Under the pieces are notes generated by a model. It was not told the DNA's origin and made no database searches. It worked only from the letters and a program-made list of their open reading frames with translations. This document shows, in pieces, positions 9,498 to 17,774 of a stretch of 64,000 nucleotides of DNA (its first letter is position 1; every line of letters begins with the position of its first letter). Made by a program: the position numbers and the translations under genes. The stretch is from Duganella radicis (GTDB lineage: Bacteria > Pseudomonadota > Gammaproteobacteria > Burkholderiales > Burkholderiaceae_D): the NCBI RefSeq assembly GCF_009720825.1, contig NZ_WNKY01000006.1, positions 124,001-188,000 of the forward strand, in the 5' to 3' direction.

Positions 9498-9906
9498 ATT
9501 TGACGCTGGCCGGTCCCGGGTTGAGCAGCGCCGGCGGGTTGATCACGCACACGCCGGCGCGGCAGGTGGCGCCGGGATCGCTGACCACGGAGCAGGTCGA
9601 CATCATGCCTTCCCGCTTGTCGTCGGCGCGGCGCGCGGCGGCGTGCTGTTCCACCAGCGCTTTCAGTTGCGTGCCGTCGCCGTTCTTGCTCGACCACGCG
9701 ATGTAGCGCTCCGGTCCGCCACAGGCCTTGGCGCCCACGCCCAGGCTGTGGCATTGGCTGCCGTTGTCGCAGGCCAGGTCGCTATTGGCGGCCTGGACTT
9801 TCTGCCACAGTTCCGGCGTGGTTTCCGGTGGCCGCGCGCCGGCGCAGGCGGTCAGGACGATCAGGCTGGCCGCGGCCAAGCGCAAGGTGGGAACAAGGTT
9901 TTTCAT
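9496..9906 (-). CDS. Small hypothetical lipoprotein
   Basis: A 136-residue predicted lipoprotein. The N-terminus MKNLVPTLRLAAASLIVLTACAG has a lipobox (LTAC), so the mature protein would begin at a lipidated Cys. The mature part has several Cys (CDNGSQCHSLGVGAKACGG, STCSVV, ATCRAGVCV) that suggest disulfides in the periplasm. Its start ATG overlaps the stop of the upstream gene (ATGA), so the two are translationally coupled. No function was recognised. Confidence 0.75.
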   Translation of the reverse strand: MKNLVPTLRLAAASLIVLTACAGARPPETTPELWQKVQAANSDLACDNGSQCHSLGVGAKACGGPERYIAWSSKNGDGTQLKALVEQHAAARRADDKREGMMSTCSVVSDPGATCRAGVCVINPPALLNPGPASVK

Positions 9907-10679
9907 GGCGATGGCGTGATAGGTTGATGGCTAAAGCTTAGCAGGGTTTCGTCCGACCAGCGCTGATCCCAGATCGGCGCGTAATAAGCGCGGTCCAGCA
10001 GCACCTGGCAGTCGCAATAGGGCAGGCTGGCCTCGGTCTGCGTGCCGCCGGCGTGCAGCGCGGTGGGGGGCAGGTTGGCGCTGAGATTGCCGTCGAACAG
10101 GGTGATGCCAGTGACCGGACCGTCGGCAAAGAACAGGTAATTGCCATCCGGCGCATTGCACACGCTGTCCGCGCTGGTGAACATATCGCTCAGCCAGGCA
10201 AACAGGTGGGCGTTGTTGGACAGCAGCCCGGCCTCCACGCCGACCCGGCATTCCAGCCGCAAATCGCCCAGCCGGCGCATGCCTTCCGGCACGCCGGGGC
10301 TGCGCACCTGCGCGCGCCAGGTCAGCGTGCTGGTCTTGCGGCTGGCGATCAGGGCGGCGTCTTCCTTGAGTGCCTGGGCGTTGCGCTCCAGCGTGAAGCT
10401 GTGATCGGCCGCCACCGGCACCGGCAGCGACACCGTATCGCCGGCCACGCGCAAGGTGATGCCCTCCAGTTGCGTGGTGGCCAGGCGCGGCAGCAACTGG
10501 AAGCGCAGCGTGGCCCGCGGCGCCAGCGCGTGCTGGCGCTCGAACAGGTCCATGCCGGCGATCATCTTGCGGTAGGACTTGTCGACCGGGTCGCGCGTTG
10601 CTGGCACGGTGACGCTGGGGGCGTTCTGGGCGGCAGCGCAACTTGCCGCCAGCAATGCCGCCACCAGAAAGGTTCTCAT
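9903..10679 (-). CDS. Hypothetical exported protein
   Basis: A 258-residue protein with a signal peptide (MRTFLVAALLAASCAAAQ). The start at 10679 is chosen because the signal peptide begins there; the frame stays open further upstream without any sign of a domain. The mature part contains a phrase typical of surface or periplasmic beta proteins (ATLRFQLLPRL, ITLRVAGDTVSLPV), and later DGNYLFFADGPVTGITLF and YCDCQVLLDRAYYAP. It overlaps the lipoprotein gene by four bases. Family unknown. Confidence 0.7.
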   Translation of the reverse strand: MRTFLVAALLAASCAAAQNAPSVTVPATRDPVDKSYRKMIAGMDLFERQHALAPRATLRFQLLPRLATTQLEGITLRVAGDTVSLPVPVAADHSFTLERNAQALKEDAALIASRKTSTLTWRAQVRSPGVPEGMRRLGDLRLECRVGVEAGLLSNNAHLFAWLSDMFTSADSVCNAPDGNYLFFADGPVTGITLFDGNLSANLPPTALHAGGTQTEASLPYCDCQVLLDRAYYAPIWDQRWSDETLLSFSHQPITPSP

Positions 10680-10723
10680 GACGGCACGATGGTAAGCCAT
10701 CGCCGCCGCCGGCGGCGCACCGT

Positions 10724-11872
10724 TCACACGGCCGGCTGGCTTTCGACCCAGCGGATCAGCTCGCGGCCGAACACGCGGGTGCGGGCGGTGTCCACCTGGC
10801 GTTTCTTGTAGGCTTCGTGGCTGGCCGGGCCGCTCAGGCTGCGCTGGTAGCTGGCCTCGTCCATCAGCTGGATTTCGTACTCGAAGAAAAAGCCGACGTC
10901 GTAATCCTGCTCGGGCGCCGCATCGAGCTGCTGCACGTGGATCATCTTGCGCACCGTCACCTGGATGCTGTTGAAGCCGACCCCGCTGTGCGGATTGTCG
11001 CAGCGTGTTTGCGGCTGGGCGATATCGGCCAGCTCCGCGTCCATTTGCCGCAGCAGATCGAGCGGATACGTCTTGCTGTGCTCCAGCTGGGCCCGGTATT
11101 TGCAAAAAACCTCCTTGGCCGCGTCGAGGTCAAGCAGGGTGTTGCGGGTGCGTTCGGCATCGACATTGGTGACCGACAGCAGATGCGCGCGCTGCAAGGT
11201 GCGCAGGGCCAGCAGGCACTCGCAGCGGGTGGCAAACACCAGCCGCACGCCCAGATGGTCGAAGATGTCGGCCGCCAGGTAGGCGGCTTTTTGCAGCAGC
11301 TTGAGCAGGATGCTGTTGCGGCCCTTGTTATCCTTGCGGTCGTAATGCAGCAGCGGCAGGCAGACTTCGCCGTCGGTGAGGAAATGGCGCTCGCCGTCGC
11401 TGCGGATCACCTCGTCCAGGGTGCCGAACACCTGCGCGCGGATGGCATGGAAATGGCGCAGCTTGAGGTTGTTGTCGATGTAAAAAATCCCGTGCATCAC
11501 CTTGAGCACGGCGCACGACCACATGCGCCGCACATCGACCAGTTGCCCGCGCAGCGAGGCATACACCAGCAGCTGCAAAGGGTCTTCCGGCTCGGCCACC
11601 TCGGGCGGGATCAGCCCGGCCTGGTCCGGGGCGAGAAAGGTGCAGCGGATGAAAGCCACCGCCTCGGCATGGGCGCGGCGGATCAGCCCGACGGCGGCCG
11701 GCTGCTCCAGGTCGAAACCGTATTCGCGCACGAACTGATGCGCATCGTGCAGATTGCGCAGGGCCAGCTCACCCAGATCGATCGCCGAGACGCCATTGGC
11801 GATGGCATTCAGATAGCTCCAGTTGAGCGACAGCTTGCCGTCGCTCCTGAGCGTTGCCCGCAGTTCCGTCAT
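10724..11872 (-). CDS. Uncharacterised cytoplasmic protein with RelA/SpoT-synthetase-like motifs
   Basis: A 382-residue soluble protein. ATG at 11872 is preceded by a strong GGAGGA ribosome site. Residues 179-215 read like the front half of a (p)ppGpp synthetase domain: R179-K180, S187 and K191 in RNSILLK, then D205-x-x-G208-x-R210 in DHLGVRLVF. Later segments match the remaining motifs: GFNSIQVTV (299-307), where synthetases have GYxSxH, and EYEIQLMDE (331-339), where they have vExQiRt. Thus the Asp and Glu equivalents are kept and the His is Gln. It may belong to the poorly described TIGR04552 group (from memory). Activity is inference; the first 170 residues match nothing I know. Confidence 0.6.
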   Translation of the reverse strand: MTELRATLRSDGKLSLNWSYLNAIANGVSAIDLGELALRNLHDAHQFVREYGFDLEQPAAVGLIRRAHAEAVAFIRCTFLAPDQAGLIPPEVAEPEDPLQLLVYASLRGQLVDVRRMWSCAVLKVMHGIFYIDNNLKLRHFHAIRAQVFGTLDEVIRSDGERHFLTDGEVCLPLLHYDRKDNKGRNSILLKLLQKAAYLAADIFDHLGVRLVFATRCECLLALRTLQRAHLLSVTNVDAERTRNTLLDLDAAKEVFCKYRAQLEHSKTYPLDLLRQMDAELADIAQPQTRCDNPHSGVGFNSIQVTVRKMIHVQQLDAAPEQDYDVGFFFEYEIQLMDEASYQRSLSGPASHEAYKKRQVDTARTRVFGRELIRWVESQPAV

Positions 11873-11910
11873 GTCTCCTCCAGCGCCATTTATTGGTTGT
11901 CGCTTGGAAC

Positions 11911-11916
11911 TATAAT
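11911..11916 (+). promoter_or_regulatory. Consensus -10 box very close to the start codon
   Basis: A perfect TATAAT ends only 7 bases before the ATG at 11924. If used, transcription would begin at or next to the start codon, giving a leaderless or nearly leaderless mRNA. The upstream -35 region is poor (no TTGACA at 16-18 bases). Confidence 0.4.
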
Positions 11917-11923
11917 AGCGCGA

Positions 11924-13711
11924 ATGAAGAAATTCCTCGATACCCGCACCGCCATTCTCAACCATCCCCGCGCCGGCCTGTGGGCCGTGCTGCTGGTGCC
12001 CCTCCTGCTGGGGCTGCTGTCGCTCAGCAGCGGGCAGGACGATGGCTGGGACATGCGCAACTACCACCTGTACAACGTCCACGCGCTGCTGAACGGCCGC
12101 ATCGGCTTCGACCTGGCGCCGGCCGGCTTCCAGAGCTATTTCAATCCCACCCTGGACCTGCCTTATTACCTCCTGAATCAGTGGCTGCCGCCGCGCGTGG
12201 TGGGCTTTGTGATGGGGGCGCTGCATGGGCTGGGCTTTGTGCTGCTGTGCGGCATCGCGCGGCAGGCGCTGGGTGTCGCCGCGCCACGCCGGCTGGTGCT
12301 GTTGCTGGCGGGCGCCGGCATGTTCGCGCCCGGCTTCATGAGCGAGCTGGGCAACAGCATGGGCGACAATCTGAGCGCGCTGCCGGCATTGGCTGCGCTG
12401 TACATCGTGCTGCGCCACTGGGACGCGCTGCCGCAGTGGGGCGGACGCACCGCGCTGGCGGTGTTGGGCGCCGGCGTGGCAATGGGCCTGAGCGCCGGCC
12501 TCAAGCTGACCAATGGCGTGTATGCGGTCGCCTTGTGCATCGCCTTGTTAGGTGTGCCGCTGGTTTGGTGGCGGCGCCTGCGGCTGGCCGTGGTGGCCGG
12601 CGTTGGCGTGCTGGCTGGCGTGGCCATCGCTGGCGGCTGGTGGATGCTGCGGATGTGGCACACTTTCGGCAATCCGCTGTTCCCGCAATTTAATAACTTC
12701 TTCCACAGTCCGCTGGCGCCAGAGAATGGCGTGATCGATGTGTTTTTCCGTCCGCAGGGCTGGATGGAAAACCTGTTCTGGCCCTTTATCTTTGCCTTCA
12801 ACACGCGGCGGGTGTCGGAGATTCCGCTTAAGTTGGCAGTGTGGCCGGTGCTGTACCTGGTGCTGGCGGCGCTGCTGCTGGTGTGGCTGCGCAAGCGCCG
12901 CGAGCGTCCGCTGGCGTCGCGCAGTGCCTTCCTGCTGCTGTTCGTGGCGGCCGGCTATCTGGTGTGGATGCGCATGTTCAGCATCTACCGCTATCTGGTG
13001 CCGCTGGAGTTGCTGGCGCCGCTGGCGATCTGGCTGGCGTGGCAGTACATCGCGCCGCAGGCGCAGCGTGTGGCCGGCGTTGCGCTGGCCTTGCTGGTGC
13101 TGGTTTCCTTACCGATCGCCAACTGGGGCCATGCGGAATGGGCCGACAAAGCCTTTAGCGCCGAGGTGCCGTCCATGCCGAATCCGGCCAACAGCATTGT
13201 CTTCTTCGCCCAGCCCGATCCGCCATCGGGCTGGATGGCGACCTTCATGCCGCCGCAAGCGCAGGTGATTGCACTGGGCACCGGCATTCCGGAATCGCCG
13301 GCCTGGCGCGCGCGCCAGCAGGCCGCCATCGCCGCGCGTCCCGGTCCGCATTATCTGCTGCTGAGCGCCGCCCGCAACGACCGCGACGGCACCCGCCTGC
13401 GCAAGCTGGCCGTGGCGCAAGCGCTGGGGTTGACCGATGACGCGGCTGGCTGCGACAAGCTGGACGGCCTGATGAAAAAGGTGCGCCTGCAAGTCGAGCT
13501 GCGTCGCCTGTCGTCCGGCGGCTGCACCTTCGACCTGCTGCCGCAGCACCGCATCGATCTGGCCGCGCAGGACCGCGCCACCATCGAGCAGGCGGCACAG
13601 CGCCTGCAAGGCTATGGCCTGCAACTGGACACCGCCAGCTGCGCCACGCGGCGCGCGGCGATCGGCGCCGAGCCGCGTCCCTTCCTGTGGTGCCAGGTGC
13701 GCGCGCGATAG
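11924..13711 (+). CDS. Polytopic membrane protein, probable GT-C-type glycosyltransferase
   Basis: A 595-residue inner-membrane protein. About ten hydrophobic helices occupy residues 15-410, and a soluble C-terminal domain of about 180 residues follows. The first extracytoplasmic loop carries DDGWDMRNYHLYN, an acidic motif placed as in GT-C glycosyltransferases that use lipid-linked sugars. The ATG at 11924 is chosen because the first helix follows and no domain is visible in the longer open frame upstream. It is divergent from the RelA/SpoT-like gene with 51 bases between. Substrate unknown; an oligosaccharide flippase or polymerase is an alternative. Confidence 0.6.
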   Translation: MKKFLDTRTAILNHPRAGLWAVLLVPLLLGLLSLSSGQDDGWDMRNYHLYNVHALLNGRIGFDLAPAGFQSYFNPTLDLPYYLLNQWLPPRVVGFVMGALHGLGFVLLCGIARQALGVAAPRRLVLLLAGAGMFAPGFMSELGNSMGDNLSALPALAALYIVLRHWDALPQWGGRTALAVLGAGVAMGLSAGLKLTNGVYAVALCIALLGVPLVWWRRLRLAVVAGVGVLAGVAIAGGWWMLRMWHTFGNPLFPQFNNFFHSPLAPENGVIDVFFRPQGWMENLFWPFIFAFNTRRVSEIPLKLAVWPVLYLVLAALLLVWLRKRRERPLASRSAFLLLFVAAGYLVWMRMFSIYRYLVPLELLAPLAIWLAWQYIAPQAQRVAGVALALLVLVSLPIANWGHAEWADKAFSAEVPSMPNPANSIVFFAQPDPPSGWMATFMPPQAQVIALGTGIPESPAWRARQQAAIAARPGPHYLLLSAARNDRDGTRLRKLAVAQALGLTDDAAGCDKLDGLMKKVRLQVELRRLSSGGCTFDLLPQHRIDLAAQDRATIEQAAQRLQGYGLQLDTASCATRRAAIGAEPRPFLWCQVRAR

Positions 13712-14654
13712 GCGCTGTCCCTGGCCTCGATCGGCATCCGCGCCATTGTCGCCAACGCGCGCACCATGCAGCAGCGCGGCTCGCGCATGCCGACCGGCGC
13801 GCCGCTGCTCAACTACGGCGAGGCCAATCACCATGTCTACATTCTGCTGTCCGGTGCGCTGGACGTACACCTCGACGGCCAGACCGGCGAGAGCGCCATC
13901 GTCATTTGCCCGGGCGAGGTGATCGGCGAACTGTCCGCCATCGATGGCGAGCCGGTCTCGGCGCTGGTGGTGGCGCGCGAGGCCTCGCAAGTGCTGCAAC
14001 TGTCGCGCGAGCTGTTCTGGCAAAAGCTGATGGCCTTGCCCGGCGTGGCCAGCAACCTGATGCTGACCCTGAGCGGCCGCATGCGCCGCTCCAACAAAGC
14101 GGCCCTGAAAGCGCAACGCGCCGCGCTGGAACTCCAGCATCTGCGCAAGGAGCTGGACATCGCGCGCCAGCTGCAAGTGAGCATGCTGCCCTTGCAGCGG
14201 CCGCTGTTCCCGGAGCGCAGCGATCTGCATGCCTGCGGCCTGATGGGGCCGGCCTCGCACGTCGGCGGCGATTTGTTCGACGCCTTCTTCATCGACGACC
14301 ACCTGCTGTTCATCTGCATAGGCGACGTCTCCGGCCACGGCGTGGCGGCGGCGCTGTTCATGGCGCGGGCCATCGGCCTGCTGCGCGTGCTGGCGATGAA
14401 TTCAGCGCCATGGAAACCGTGCTGGCGCCGGGCGACACGCTGCTGTGCTATACCGACGGCGTGACCGAAGCGGCCAATGCCGGCGGCGAGGAATTCTCCG
14501 AACAGCGCTGTCTCGCGCTGCTGGAAGCGTGGACCGTGCAGTCGCCGCTGCCGCAGGCGCTGGATGCGCTGCGGCTGGCCGTCAGCGGCTTCACCGGCCA
14601 GCCGGTGCTGGACGATGATTGCACCATGCTGCGATCCGCTGTCCGCCAGCCTGA
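13712..14654 (+). pseudogene. Decayed cNMP-binding / SpoIIE-type PP2C phosphatase gene
   Basis: Remains of a two-domain response gene. In frame 2 from 13712, without a start codon, lie a cyclic-nucleotide-binding domain (NHHVYILLSGALDVHLDG, PGEVIGELSAIDGEPVSALV), a coiled linker (LRKELDIARQLQVSMLP) and the first half of a SpoIIE phosphatase (SHVGGDLFDAFF, GDVSGHGVAAALFMARAIGLLRVLA). Near 14390-14409 the homology jumps to frame 1 (METVLAPGDTLLCYTDGVTEAAN, LDDDCTML). About 80 residues that normally lie between (the core strands with the NGGH motif) are missing. The gene has therefore lost its start, suffered an out-of-frame internal deletion and cannot make a phosphatase. The ends given are approximate. 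Confidence 0.8.
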
Positions 14655-14743
14655 GGGGCGGCGCGGTTCCGCCTTTTGGTGCGCGCGTGGCGTGGCGATA
14701 GTCTCTACAATGAGGGCCTGCGCAACTTGTCTCTGGAGCCTGC

Positions 14744-16234
14744 ATGTCCTTCCTGATTGTTCTTGCCGCACTGATATTCCTGATGCTGGCCGCCTATCGC
14801 GGCTACAGCGTTATCCTGTTCGCTCCCGTCGCCGCGCTGGGCGCGGTGCTGTTGACCGATCCGGGCGCGGTGGCGCCGGTGTTCAGCGGCATCTTCATGG
14901 ACAAGATGGTTGGTTTCGTCAAACTGTACTTCCCGGTGTTTTTGCTGGGCGCGGTGTTTGGCAAGCTGATTGAGTTGTCCGGCTTTTCCGAATCGATCGT
15001 GGTGGCGGCCATCAAATACATCGGCCGCACGCGCGCCAACGCGGTGATCGTGTTGGTGTGCGCGCTGCTGACGTATGGCGGCGTGTCGCTGTTCGTGGTG
15101 GTGTTTGCCGTGTATCCCTTTGCGGCTGAGCTTTACCGTCAGAGCAATATCCCCAAGCGCCTGATGCCGGGCGCGATTGCGCTGGGCGCGTTCTCGTTCA
15201 CCATGGATACCTTGCCGGGCACGCCGCAAATCCAGAACATCATCCCGACCACTTTCTTCAAGACCACCGGTTGGGCGGCGCCGTGGCTGGGCGTGGTGGG
15301 CTCGATCGCCACACTGGCCGCCGGCCTGGCCTTCCTCGAATGGCGCCGCCGCAGCGCCATGGCGACCGGGGAGGGCTATGATGCCGCCTCACCGGCTGCC
15401 GCGTCCGCCGCGCCTGTCGCCGCCCCTGCCGCCGCCGTGTCCGCTGCCCCGGCCGCTGCTGCCGCCACCGCCACCGCTGGCGCCGCGCCGGCACCATCCC
15501 ACGCCCGCGCCGAGCTGCCGCATCCGCTGCTGTCGCTGGCGCCGCTGGTGCTGGTCGGCGTCGCCAACTTCATCCTCACCAAAATGATCCCCGGCTGGTA
15601 CGGCGAAAGCTACGCCCTCACTGCCGACGCCTTGCCCGGGCTGCACGCCCCGGTGACCCTGCCGATCAAATCCGTGATCGGCATCTGGGCGGTGGAAGGC
15701 GCGCTGCTGCTGGGCATCCTGCTGACCGTCGCCACCGCCTTCAGCCGCATCCGCCTGAGCTTCGCCGACGGCACCAAAGCCGCGGTCGGCGGCGCGCTGC
15801 TGGCGGCCATGAACACCGCTTCCGAATACGGTTTTGGCGGCGTGATCGCGGCACTGCCAGGCTTCCTGTCGGTGAGCGAAGCGCTGCGCAGCGTGCCGAA
15901 TCCGCTGGTGAATGCGGCGGTGTCGGTCACCTCGCTGGCCGGCATCACCGGCTCCGCCTCGGGCGGCATGAGCATCGCGCTGGCGGCCATGTCCGACCAG
16001 TTCATCAAGGCGGCCGAGGCCGCGCACATCCCGCTGGAAGTGATGCACCGCGTGGTGGCCATGGCCAGCGGCGGCATGGACACCCTGCCGCACAACGGCG
16101 CCGTGATCACCCTGCTGGCGGTCACCGGCCTGACGCACCGCCAGTCCTACCGCGACATCTTCGGCATCACCGTCATCAAGACGCTGGCGGTGTTCTTCGT
16201 GATCGCCGTGTACTACCTGACCGGGCTGGTGTGA
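14744..16234 (+). CDS. GntP-family permease
   Basis: A 496-residue polytopic transporter, probably a proton symporter for an organic acid such as gluconate or a related compound. The N-terminal block AAYRGYSVILFAPVAALGAVL and the segment VFLLGAVFGKLIELSG are typical of the GntP group, as are SFTMDTLPGTPQIQN and the repeat-like TAGITGSASGGMS region near residue 405. A long Ala/Pro-rich insert (about residues 210-255) forms a cytoplasmic loop and is unusual. An ATG with ggag upstream starts the gene. There is no catabolic neighbour, so the substrate is open. Confidence 0.85.
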   Translation: MSFLIVLAALIFLMLAAYRGYSVILFAPVAALGAVLLTDPGAVAPVFSGIFMDKMVGFVKLYFPVFLLGAVFGKLIELSGFSESIVVAAIKYIGRTRANAVIVLVCALLTYGGVSLFVVVFAVYPFAAELYRQSNIPKRLMPGAIALGAFSFTMDTLPGTPQIQNIIPTTFFKTTGWAAPWLGVVGSIATLAAGLAFLEWRRRSAMATGEGYDAASPAAASAAPVAAPAAAVSAAPAAAAATATAGAAPAPSHARAELPHPLLSLAPLVLVGVANFILTKMIPGWYGESYALTADALPGLHAPVTLPIKSVIGIWAVEGALLLGILLTVATAFSRIRLSFADGTKAAVGGALLAAMNTASEYGFGGVIAALPGFLSVSEALRSVPNPLVNAAVSVTSLAGITGSASGGMSIALAAMSDQFIKAAEAAHIPLEVMHRVVAMASGGMDTLPHNGAVITLLAVTGLTHRQSYRDIFGITVIKTLAVFFVIAVYYLTGLV

Positions 16235-16253
16235 ATGATGCATTTGCATCATT
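16234..16253. repeat. Perfect 9-bp palindrome at the permease gene stop
   Basis: AATGATGCA-TT-TGCATCATT starts at the last base of the permease stop codon. There is no T-run after it, so it is not a classic terminator. It may be a protein-binding site in the promoter of the PEP-CTERM gene downstream. Confidence 0.5.
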
Positions 16254-16283
16254 CCGTTGTCGGGATGATATTGCTACATTGAT

Positions 16284-16320
16284 ACTCCTGTGCCGTGGGG
16301 CACACGTCCACTACAGGAGT
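16284..16320 (+). promoter_or_regulatory. Leader hairpin that buries the ribosome site of the PEP-CTERM gene
   Basis: ACTCCTGT (16284-16291) is the perfect complement of ACAGGAGT (16313-16320), which contains the AGGAG ribosome site of the ATG at 16325. An inner TGCC/GGCA pairing (16291-16294 / 16299-16302) could extend the fold. In the folded RNA the ribosome site would be fully paired, suggesting translational control. Confidence 0.5.
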
Positions 16321-16324
16321 CATC

Positions 16325-17107
16325 ATGAAAAAAATCCTGGCGAGCCTGCTGCTGACCGTCGCTGCGGCGGCGCAGGCAGGCACCGGCCTGATCAACGTCC
16401 AATTCTCCGGCTACGAGACCTATATTCCCGAAGATAACGTCATGATCCCGGGCACTAATCCGCCACAAACCGGCGCGGCCCTGATCGGTGCCGCAGGCGA
16501 CTACTGGAACAACTACGCGGTTGCGGCGCTCAGTAACCAGGCCTTGAAAGACAGCGGCGGCAACGGCACCGGCGCCACGCTGACTTTCACTTCGGAGGGC
16601 GCCTACAGCGCCAATCCCGCTCACACGCGGTTCACCGGCCAGCCGGCCGAAAACCTGATGGGCGGCTACCTGTGGTCCTACGACAGCCAGACCTCGGTGC
16701 GCGCCACCATCAGCGGCTTGAGCGCGGGGCACGCTTACGAGCTGTACGTGTACACCCAGGGCGATGACGGCAGCTGGGGCCGTCAAATCTCGTTCAACGT
16801 CAACGGCGAGGTGCAAACCTCGGCCCAGACCAATGCCGACACCTTCGTGTTGAATAACAACTACCTGATCTTCCACGTCCTGGCCGACAGCAGCGGCGTG
16901 ATCGACATCGCCCAGGTCGCCATGGTCGGCGAAGGCAACCTCAACGGCTTTCAGCTGCTGGCCGCGCCGGTGCCCGAGCCTTCGTCCGGCCTGATGCTGC
17001 TGGGCGGCCTGGGCCTGTTGGCCGCGCATCTGCGCCGCTCGCGTACAGCTTCTGGCAGCGCTCGCAATAAAAGCTGCGCCGATGCGTCTTGCCCAAGTGC
17101 GCCTTAA
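16325..17107 (+). CDS. PEP-CTERM protein with a run-on C-terminus
   Basis: A 260-residue exported protein. The signal peptide is MKKILASLLLTVAAAAQA, and the mature part is a beta-rich domain of PEP-CTERM type. A sorting tail with VPEPSSGLMLLGGLGLLAAHLRRSR starts near residue 217. Normally such proteins stop right after the basic cluster. Here about 21 more residues (TASGSARNKSCADA...) follow, encoded antisense to the end of the convergent nei-type gene. The two genes share 16941-17107, which suggests deletion of the spacer with both stop codons. Sorting may still work if the short tail is tolerated; that is unknown. The start follows a buried AGGAG site. Confidence 0.8.
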   Translation: MKKILASLLLTVAAAAQAGTGLINVQFSGYETYIPEDNVMIPGTNPPQTGAALIGAAGDYWNNYAVAALSNQALKDSGGNGTGATLTFTSEGAYSANPAHTRFTGQPAENLMGGYLWSYDSQTSVRATISGLSAGHAYELYVYTQGDDGSWGRQISFNVNGEVQTSAQTNADTFVLNNNYLIFHVLADSSGVIDIAQVAMVGEGNLNGFQLLAAPVPEPSSGLMLLGGLGLLAAHLRRSRTASGSARNKSCADASCPSAP

Positions 17108-17774
17108 GGAAAGGAATCTCACATCGCGGGCAGAGGCGTTTGGTGTGCGCCAGCCAGTGCTGTTTCAGCACGAAAGCCTTTTTCCAGCGCAGGAAATCGA
17201 ACGCGTACACACGCATCTGCTCCACCAGCTCGCGCTGTTTGGCGGCCGGCAGCGCGCCCACCGCCGACAACGGATGCACGCGGATGCGGAACAGCACCTC
17301 GTTCTTGAAAATATTCCCCGCGCCGGAAAAAATCTCCTGATCGAGCGTGGCGTCGCACACCAGCATCTCGGGCCGGGCGCGCAACTTCTTCAGGGCGACC
17401 CTGGCGCTCCACTGATCCGACATCACATCGGCACTCCAGTCATACTGCGCGTCCAGATCGGGCGGCAGCGTCTTCACCGAGCAAGTGTAGAAATTGAATT
17501 CCTCGCCATCCTCAAAGACCAGGCTCAGTCTCGGCTCCGCGTCCTTGCGTTCATTGATGCGGTAACTGCCGAACATCAGCAAATGAATGCGCAGCACGCG
17601 GTCCGGCAGCTGGATCAGGAAATGCTTGCCCCAGCTGCGCAGCGCGACAATCGGCTGCCCGGCCAGCGCCGCATAATCGACCGCCTTGCTATTGCCGCCG
17701 GCACGCACAATCGTGCGCCCGGCAAAGCGCGCCGCCTCCTCGCGCAGAATGACAATGGATGGTCCCTCCGGCAT
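16941..17774 (-). CDS. nei: Fpg/Nei family DNA glycosylase (endonuclease VIII-like) with a run-on tail
   Basis: A 277-residue DNA repair enzyme that excises oxidised bases and nicks the abasic site. The N-terminus MPEGPS provides the catalytic Pro and Glu. SWGKHFLIQL holds the conserved Lys. GAGNIFKNEVLFRIRVHP is the helix-two-turn-helix. The zinc finger is CPRCEI...FYCERC, ending QKLY at residue 244. Family members normally stop about here. The further 33 residues (ASGADARPTGPGRPAAS...) are low-complexity sequence read antisense through the end of the PEP-CTERM gene. GGGAGG precedes the ATG at 17774. The catalytic part is complete, so activity is likely. Confidence 0.9.
   Translation of the reverse strand: MPEGPSIVILREEAARFAGRTIVRAGGNSKAVDYAALAGQPIVALRSWGKHFLIQLPDRVLRIHLLMFGSYRINERKDAEPRLSLVFEDGEEFNFYTCSVKTLPPDLDAQYDWSADVMSDQWSARVALKKLRARPEMLVCDATLDQEIFSGAGNIFKNEVLFRIRVHPLSAVGALPAAKQRELVEQMRVYAFDFLRWKKAFVLKQHWLAHTKRLCPRCEIPFLKAHLGKTHRRSFYCERCQKLYASGADARPTGPGRPAASGRTKARAPARPAAESR

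Noticed and set aside
16260..16275. Sigma-54 promoter (GG-N10-GC) for the second PEP-CTERM gene
   Set aside because: The best candidate, GGGATGATATTGC, has the wrong spacing (8 or 9 bases) and lacks the TGGCAC context.
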